In this document: one piece after another, positions 56,781 through 64,000 of the stretch
Layout of the letters: each line of letters starts with the position of its first letter
Position numbering within the stretch: position 1 is the stretch's first letter
Source: Brachionus manjavacas
Taxonomy: Eukaryota; Rotifera; Eurotatoria; Ploima; Brachionidae
Length of the DNA: 64,000 nucleotides
Assembly: GCA_019054805.1 (NCBI GenBank)
Contig: JAHQIY010000025.1
Coordinates: 248,001-312,000 of the forward strand
Direction of reading: 5' to 3'
Notes under the pieces: model-generated
Database searches by the model: none
Seen by the model: the letters and a program-made list of their open reading frames with translations, nothing else
What the model was told of the DNA's origin: nothing
Made by a program: the position numbers and the translations under genes

Positions 56781-59061
56781 CTTTTGTCATAAAATGTTTT
56801 ATTAAAAAATTAAAGTGAAAAAATATTTAGACTGTTTTAAATAATTAGTATTTATAGGAATTTTGATTATTTTGAATGTTTCGAAAATAAATTTTGAGCC
56901 AACGTTTCATAAACAACAAATAAACCTGAAAAGTAATCAACATAGGATTTATTTTTTTTTGAAACGCAATTTTATGCTCATAGAATCGACATCTATTCAG
57001 GCAACTCCTGTTTTCCAAGTAATAATTATGCTCAATTAGATTTAAAAGCTTTTTTAAGTTTTGCCTACAGAATTTGCAAAGGTACCATTTGAATTTCTAA
57101 ATACTATGGCTTTATTTTATTATTTTATATACATGTCAACTTATTTTAATAATAGAAGAAAAGAATATATCAAAACAAATCTTATGTAATGTATTGTCGT
57201 TAACCAGGCATTTTAAAACCTTGATTTTCATCATTTCCATGACTTTAAATATATATTAGCTCTTATTGAATAACTTTACATCATTCCTAAGAAGAAATGT
57301 CCCTGTAATTCCCAAACTTTTTACTAAGAACAAGTTATGTAATATATTTACTCAAAAAAAGCAAAAACAACTGAGATCTTAGCTAGAGATCTGCTTTTAA
57401 AATATTCTATTAAAAAAAAAAATCCGAAATATCATTGTTGAACTTATTTCTTAAATTTCAGTATAATTTTTCGATCCAAAACTTAATTCTGCAAAATTCA
57501 AAAATTGTTCATCCTTTATAGCAATTGAAAAGATAAGAATTTTACAATCAAAATGAGTAAATAATGCTAGTGTCATTTGAGGTGTGTAACAAAATATTTG
57601 CCCATTAATGAATTTATTGATAATTTGAAAAAAAATTTAAAATGAAAAAAAAACGCATTTTTCTTTATGTTGTAGTTCTCTAAATAACTACATCATCTTC
57701 TCACTTAAAGAGCAGTTTATCTTGATTTGAACATTACAAATGCACGTTTGGTTTGTTGTAAAAAACCATGTTGTGATTGTAGAACATGTTTGAGTATTAC
57801 TTATTATTTTTTCCTATCTTTTTCTTTATAAATTGTATTTTTCTTTAGGCTAGAAGTGGCCAAAAACTTAATTAAATAAAATATCTATTAAGAAGAATTT
57901 CTTTTATTTATTTCAAATATTCGGAGTATAAACCGCTTATTGCCGAATAAGTAGGTTTATTTCATTTAAAAAAAAAATTACAAAAAGCTATATATTTAAA
58001 TAGTTATGATTTTAAATGTGCTTTGTCACTTTAAAAAAAATTGTTTTTTGTTATTGCTTTCTCTTTATTAGGTTTTTTCAACCATGTCCCTGTTTTTTTA
58101 TGTTATTTTCATATCATGATTTAATAGGCATTGCGGATTCTAAAACAGAACTAAAATGTAAAATTTTTATATTTTTTTCCAAAGTGTCTAAAATTAATTC
58201 TATAAATTGCATCATTTGACACATTCAAAGTTTCAACAAAATTCAATCTCTGCAAAGTAATTTTAATTTACTTTAATGTGGGTAAATTTTTTATAATTTT
58301 TTGAAAGTGGCGTAAAAATCACATCAAATCGAACACATTCACCTAATTCACTGAGAAGATTGCTAAGATCAATGTTCCAACTTTCATCAGACTCTATCTG
58401 GAGTTTCCAGTGCTGCTATTGAACCAAAGACTAAGAAGATGAAGTGTCATTATTACAAATTGAGAAAGTGCAATACGAAGAAAAAATATTCTAATGGATT
58501 TAATGATTTTTAATTTAATTTTTTACTATTGTATTTGATGACAAAAAAATTGTGTTTTAAAAAAAAAACTAATAATTCGAAAATCTATTTTGTATTAAAT
58601 TATAATTAATACTAAATTTTTCTGTGAGATAAATTTTATTTTTGAAAAAAAATTCCGAGTTTATTTTTGCAATTCTACTGTTTAAAATGCTCACAAAAAT
58701 AATTATAATTATTTGAATTCATTTAACTTTTAATTTATTGAATTTTTATGCTTATTCACTTGGAGCAATTTTAAAGCCGTTTCAAAGTCAATTCAAATGA
58801 CTTTTGAACAACTCTACCTTTTTTTAAACAAGATCAAAATTTTTTTTCATTAAATTTGGAATGAATTCATAAATAAATGTAAGACAAATTGAAAATAGTA
58901 TTTTTTTTTGTGAATTTTATTTTCATTTATTTAAAAAAAAATAAGTTGATTTATTTTATGAAATTAGCATAAATGTGATTAAGAATTTAAAATTATGTTT
59001 TTTTTTTTTTGACTAATTCATAATCGAAGAACTAAGAAAACGTCGAACTAAATATTATGAG
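56781..59061. other. Intergenic, no gene seen
   Basis: AT-rich spacer between two divergently transcribed genes. A short stretch at about 58300-58500 looks slightly protein-like (KMKCHYYKLRKCNTKKKYSN) but has no recognisable domain. Confidence 0.4.
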
Positions 59062-59843
59062 ATGGATAAACTCTATCGTGAAACTAAAGCAAATTTGCTC
59101 ACTTTAAATGATATCTTGGCAAAGCTTGAAGTGTCAACTAATCAGACAGAAACAGATCAGATAAAGTCAAATATAACTTCTAAATTTAATGAGCTTACTT
59201 CTTCACTTAATCAATTGGACAACTTAGTAACCAAAGAGCCAGCAAATCGACGCTATGATGCCAAAATAAAAGTCGATCAAATAAAATATGATTTTTCTCA
59301 TTACAAACAAGCCTTTAATCAGATTCTATACAAAAAGTAATTTTAAGATTTACCAAAGTAAAATAATAAAAACATGACTTAAAAATTTTATTATAAAAAG
59401 AGAATTAAAAAATCTGGAGGCAAAGCGACGAGAGGAACTTTTAAACTCAGAAATAAGAAGCTCAAATTCAAGTAACACCGGTCATGTTCAATTTAGTATT
59501 GATGGCTTTCAAGCTGAATTGCGGCATCATAATCGCTTATCAAACTTTAACAATGGTAAATTTGAAAAAAGTCTATTTTTGATTTTTAATAAAAAAAAAT
59601 TCAGAAATAGACCGAATGATTGATCATGGAGAAAATGTGCTAAAGCATGTACAAACTCAAAATGATTTTTTAAAGGATTTTAAAAGGAAAATTTTAAATG
59701 TAACTAATTCTCTTGGTTTGTCGAGTAGCTTGTTAGGAATGATAGAGAGAAGAAATACCTCGGACAAATATGTTTTGTTCGGTGGAATGCTGATTACTTG
59801 TGTCATTATGTTTTTAGCAGTAAAATATTTAGTTTTAAAGTAA
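59062..59843 (+). CDS. GOSR2: GOSR2 (membrin), Golgi Qb-SNARE
   Basis: Membrin is a Qb-SNARE for ER-to-Golgi vesicle fusion. Three exons (59062-59336, 59401-59555, 59605-59843), with 64 and 49 bp introns, encode 222 residues (human 212). The N-terminal helical bundle shows TKEPANRRYDAKIKVDQIKY, matching the family's [20 protein letters not shown]. The SNARE helix covers about residues 140-200 (EIDRMIDHGENVLKHVQTQN, LGLSSSLLGMIERR). The C-terminal membrane anchor is about 203-221 (YVLFGGMLITCVIMFLAV). The start is the ATG giving MDKLYRETK, matching the family's MDPLFQQT start; an ATG 6 bp upstream is out of frame. No frameshifts are seen. Confidence 0.95.
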
Positions 59844-60907
59844 AATTGAAAACCACGTGTTGTTTGATTGCAAATGATCTCAGAATTTAATTTCTGATTA
59901 AAACTTAAATCAACTTAGATGATTAAGTATCTAATTTTTTTAAAATTAATTCATTTTAAAAATAAAAAGTATTTTAACTATAATTCCAAGATTATTTAGA
60001 CAAAATAAGAAATAAATTATTGACTCAAAATAAAAATTAAATACAAAATTTTGCAGTTTTTTTTCAAAATTTTTAAATAATTTTGATTTATTTATCTTTA
60101 GTTTTTATTAATAATCAAGATTTTTCGGTATCTGTTAAAAAAAAATGATCAAAATATTTTAAAATTTTAAAATTTTTCTGTGAATGAAAAGAAGCTCATT
60201 AATATTTATTGCATCACTTTTTAACAGTTTCAATGTACCTTTGGCTAAAATAAATTGAAATTACAGTCCGTATTTTTTCACACAAAAGAGTTACAAAAGA
60301 GTCTTTGGTTACACAATTTCTGGAAATTTTACTGGAATTCATTTCTCTTAAAAAATTTAAATTTTAATCTAAGCATTACATTGTTGAATATTTTCAACTG
60401 TTTTTTTTTTGTAAACAATTTAAACTTTAATTTTAAAATTTTAATTAATTCTGAATAAATTAAGTGTTAACCGGTCTTTTATAGACAAGTCCAACTACCT
60501 GCTGATTAAACTAGAAATAATTCATAATAATACTTTGACTATTATTTTTTATTAGACCTAAGCATAATGGATAAATAAAAAAAAACAACAAAATACAAGC
60601 AAGGTGTGTTTTCTATGCTTAAACATTTACTATGCTGTCCTTTTATAGCCCACATGGTCTATATCGTGTATAACACATAAAAACCATGGATTAATACAAT
60701 TAAAATCGGAATTTTTTGAGTAAGTAAAATACCATGGTCTTGAATATAAAATCATGAATAAAATCTGAGTTAAAACGCATATAAATTAGAAAAAAAAGAA
60801 TTTATTTAAATATCAATTTAAATTTTTAGAAAAAATAACTCAGAAATTTTTGATTAAAAATTATTAAAAATAAAGTTAAAATAAAAAAATAAAACGAAAA
60901 ATAAATT
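59844..60907. other. Intergenic, no gene seen
   Basis: AT-rich sequence with poly-A/T runs and no recognisable coding or repeat family. Confidence 0.4.
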
Positions 60908-61256
60908 TTAGTCTTCTTCAGAAAAAATACTTTTGTCTTGGACAAAACCGTTTTCAGCATTGCTTGTATTGTCACTATCTTCCAATATTTCGTTTAAAAT
61001 GATGTCTTCATGTATCAGCTTGTCTAGAACTCTTTGAAGGCTCGAACTATCGGCTAATATACAGTTATCAAAACTACACTCAATAAGTTTTCATCAAATC
61101 CCTCCAAATTTCAGAAACCCAATAAATGGAATCAGGATACCCTGGTGACTTCATATTTCCATTTTTCGTATACCAATGATCTTCATTAATAAACCAAAGA
61201 GTCCAGTATCTATTTAATTGAGACTTCAGGGATCGAAACCAACAATTATCGGCCAG
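60908..61256 (-). pseudogene. pogo/Tigger-like transposase C-terminal remnant
   Basis: The minus strand reads QLADNCWFRSLKSQLNRYWT, then MKSPGYPDSIYWVSEIWRDL, then after a frame break ECSFDNCILADSS and an acidic end (SDNTSNAENGFVQDKSIFSE). The pattern SPGYPDSIxWVxxIW followed by SFxNC is the C-terminal tail of pogo-type DDE transposases and their domesticated relatives. The catalytic core is not present and one frame break is seen, so it is a relic. Identification rests on pattern only. Confidence 0.5.
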
Positions 61257-62039
61257 TTGGACTAAACGAGAGCTAATAAGGACGAAAAAAATTTTTTTTT
61301 TTGCTTTTTTATAAAAAAATTATTTAAATAAAGAAAAAATGAACTTTTTATTTGTTTTTTAAAAACTGCAAAATTTTTTATTTTCTTTGTTAAATTTTTA
61401 AATATTAAACCAGAGAGAGAACGTAATTTTATTTTATGGGCCAGGTTCATTTTATGATATATAAAAATAAAATAAAAAAGATTAAAGCTAAAATTAAGTA
61501 AAAGTAAAAGAGAATAATTAAAGGAATTGTAATGAGTTATTTAAATTAGCTTCATTTTTAGGTAGATAAGGTTTCTGTTCGTAATTTACGAGAATGTTAG
61601 TAATTGGAGTTTCCATCAATCCATCTTAAAAAACTACCTATAAACTATTAACCACTTTTTTACTTTATATTTAATTTTTTATTCTTTTTATTTTGAAATT
61701 CTTATTAATTTTCGTATTTGAAATTTTGTAAATTATTTTTTATGCTGAAAGGAGAGTGCTCTTTCTTCAAGTAGCAGACCATAGGTCACATTTTAATTTA
61801 AATAAATAAATAAATTGGAGTTTATTTAATGCCTCGTGATGTAAAATGATGGAGGGAGTATCATATTTTAATTTTATTGACTGCTTAATTTTGAATTTTC
61901 TGTATTTTTTTAATGTTTTTTTTGTGAGATTTATCAAGTTTAAGCGTTACTTGATTTAATCTGGACGATGGCTTTTGACGAATACAAAAAAATATAGAAT
62001 AAAGAAAAACTTAATAGAATAAGAAAATAAAATGTAGCC

Positions 62040-62559
62040 TAAATTTATTTATTTTTTTTTTTAAACATCTGCAAATATAGTATAAAAAACTTGCTATTAT
62101 CTTTTTTCTCTAAGTGGTGAAAGGCCAATAAAATTTTTACTTAGGCCTCGGTCAGGAAAAAAAGACACCTAGCATTTTTCGGCAAAATTTTTTGAAAAAC
62201 CCGATGTTGTTCAGACACAGGTTGGTGTATTGGCACCACAAATAAATGTGATTGAGTCACAGATTGATGTTGTAGGCACCCAAGCGAGTGTTGAAAATTA
62301 AGGTAAAAGCAAAAGAGGAAGTGGACTCCAAAAAAAAGTTAAGTTGAAGATGAGGTAGTTGATTTGAATAAACCATCAAAAAGGAGACCAGGTCGTCCAC
62401 CTAAGGTAAGAACTGCTTATTAAATTTTATTCTTGAATGTATGAAAGTATTCTAAGAGATTTATTTTTATTCTATAGTTCAAATTTAATTGACTTATTGT
62501 GCTTTAATAATTTGCTTTCTATACTAAAATAAGTAAAATTTTGTTTATACTAAAAAAAA
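62040..62559 (+). other. AT-hook-bearing exon-like remnant
   Basis: About 62200-62410 reads DVVQTQVGVLAPQINVIESQ, then after a stop and frame change EDEVVDLNKPSKRRPGRPPK, followed exactly by GTAAGA, a good splice donor. RRPGRPPK is an AT-hook-like DNA-binding motif. It may be a decayed exon of a transposon protein or an unrecognised host gene. Confidence 0.3.
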
Positions 62560-63416
62560 AAAGGACCTCGAAGTCACTTTCGACCGTAATTTAAAGTTCT
62601 CTAGTCATATCAGGATTCAGTCCAACAAAGCTAACCGTATCCTTGGGCAGCTGAGAAGAATGTTCAAATTCTGGACCATCGACACCTGCAAGACCCTCTA
62701 CTGCGCATATGTGAGACCCCACTTGGAATACGCCTCATCAGTTTGGTCACCATCCAGTAAGCGAGACATCAGAGCATTAGGGACCGTTCAGAGGAGAGCT
62801 ACCAAGCTGGTGCCTAAAATCAGAAACTGGAGCTATGAAGACCGTCTCACTGTATTAGGTCTGACGCAGAATTAGAGGGGATCTTATCCAGCTATTCAAG
62901 TTCAACAATAGCTTCAACGAAGTGTCCTGGGTGAATCCTCTGGTGCAATGTAGTTCTCTCACACAAACTGGTCCAGCAAGGGGAATCAGAGGACACAAGA
63001 GAAGACTCTCCGGGCAGCCTTCAACTAAATGTATGCAGAGATCCAACTTCTTCACGAACAGAGTTGTTAACCATTGGAATGCCCTAACAGCCCAAGTTAC
63101 CGACTGTCAATCAATCAACCAGTTCAAGAATAAGTACGATGCCTTCAAGTCTAGCATATGATTTCACAAACGCGCACTAGTTCCTTTTTTTATTGTATAC
63201 TTCTTCTATTTTAATTTTTCATTGTAATTCTATTTAAATTGTAATTTTATTTGATTTGTAATGGTATTTAAACTGTAATCTATTTATTATATAATTCTAT
63301 TTTTGTATTCTTGCATATTTTTCCTTTGTAAAATTCCTGTACATAATACTTGCTTAATTCCATACAATACTTTCTTAAATTAAATTAAACAATGACTCTT
63401 ACTGAACTAAAAAAAA
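62560..63416 (+). mobile_element. 5'-truncated LINE, ORF2 C-terminus with poly-A tail
   Basis: Starts DLEVTFDRNLKFSSHIRIQS and continues YVRPHLEYASSVWSPSSKRD, then TVQRRATKLVPKIRNW. One frameshift near 62870 breaks it before RRxRGDLIQLFKFNN. It ends FFTNRVVNHWNALTAQV to a stop at 63161. The 3' UTR runs to a poly-A tract at about 63408-63424. Its relatively high GC suggests a young copy. Unlike the ACT-tailed copies, this one ends in A. Confidence 0.88.
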
Positions 63417-63465
63417 AAAAAAAATGTATTTGTCTGTTATTTTCCATCTTTTCTGCGCAATTTCG

Positions 63466-63560
63466 GCTACCATAGATGTCCTCCTAGTAGGTCATATCCG
63501 CAAGCTTGCTTGCTGTAGCTTATTCTTCTTATCATTACTACAAAGATTTTTTTTATTTTA
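63466..63560 (+). mobile_element. LINE 3' end fragment
   Basis: CTACCATAGATG, a CCTCCTAGTAGG hairpin and GCAAGCTTGCTTGC are followed by a degenerate TTC/ATT microsatellite. The layout matches 1105-1232, so both belong to one LINE subfamily. Confidence 0.55.
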
Positions 63561-64000
63561 TAGATATTTTTTTTATTCGTAAAAAGCTATTTGCCATTTC
63601 ATCTTTCATTGAATAAACATTTAATTTAGAATCAAAATTTTTACTTTTTGTCTCGTGGTTTTATTTGAATAGACTCTAAGATTTAGATCAGCATTTTCCT
63701 TTTGATATTTTGAATAGAACATTGAACAAGACTTCTTGTTATTTTTTAAAACCTCAGCTCTTCTTTAATAATCGACGCAGATGAGGACTCATAGAATTTT
63801 TATTCAAAATCCAATTATTTTGAGTAAATTTTGTCAATAATATTCTTATCTGTTTTCAATGAAAATAAATTAATTAAAAAATTAATTAGTAAAAAATTAT
63901 CAATTTATTTTTGGTAATCATGAATTAATTCTGCTCGTGTTTGCAGTTTATAAAGATACAATAAACTAATTAATTAGATAAAATTCGATTTGATATTCCA
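63561..64000. other. AT-rich, no feature seen
   Basis: Low-complexity sequence without coding or recognisable repeat signal. Confidence 0.4.

Noticed and set aside
58016-58219. 67-codon open frame, plus strand
   Set aside because: Phe/Ile/Leu-rich and low complexity with no motif; likely chance.

Overview
This is nuclear DNA from a small invertebrate animal. It is very AT-rich, has short GT-AG introns of about 50-65 bp in conserved animal genes, and carries many non-LTR retrotransposon copies and short inverted-repeat transposons. The mix of dispersed GACTTG-type repeats, LINEs with microsatellite 3' tails and compact ciliary and vesicle-trafficking genes would fit a monogonont rotifer (Brachionus-like). 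That assignment is inference; the sequence alone does not prove it.

Layout. 1-2759: non-coding, with LINE 3'-tail debris and a ~1 kb foldback element lying in an intron. 2760-9286 (minus): the 5' seven exons of CEP290 (centrosome and ciliary transition zone), with a 3.6 kb intron full of mobile elements and an in-frame TAG in exon 2. 9500-13800: repeats. 13820-14753 (plus): RAB33. 14754-18319: repeats and decayed LINEs. 18320-19600 (minus): an intronless Egghead/BRE-3-like glycosyltransferase relative that has lost its catalytic motifs. 20336-29675: a young full-length LINE (23069-27352, minus) sitting exactly between two nearly identical 2.3 kb direct repeats. 29676-37049: gene-poor, with MITEs and duplicated blocks. 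37050-40061 (plus): a GC-rich single-exon LRR-Ig transmembrane protein (Kekkon type) with a PDZ ligand. 40062-44500: MITE and LINE debris. 44533-44900 (plus): NDUFV3 (complex I subunit). 45785-48105: LINE copies. 48437-51988 (minus): GPR155/LYCHOS (PIN-like transporter, GPCR-like helices, DEP domain). 52470-52960: LINE debris. 55245-56780 (minus): a secreted ShKT/EGF protein. 59062-59843 (plus): GOSR2/membrin (Golgi SNARE). 60908-61256 (minus): pogo-like transposase remnant. 62560-63560: LINE 3' ends.

The host genes look like unrelated neighbours, not a pathway: two membrane-traffic genes (RAB33, GOSR2), one ciliary gene, one lysosomal nutrient sensor, one mitochondrial subunit, one glycolipid-enzyme relative, one adhesion receptor and one secreted protein. 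The most unusual observations are the A-LINE-A structure at 20747-29675, the single amber codon that alone separates the LINE's ORF1 and ORF2, the catalytically dead Egghead relative, the in-frame stop in CEP290, and a set of MITEs with 9 bp target duplications. Exon boundaries were worked out by hand from frame, splice consensus and family similarity; no alignment or search was run.
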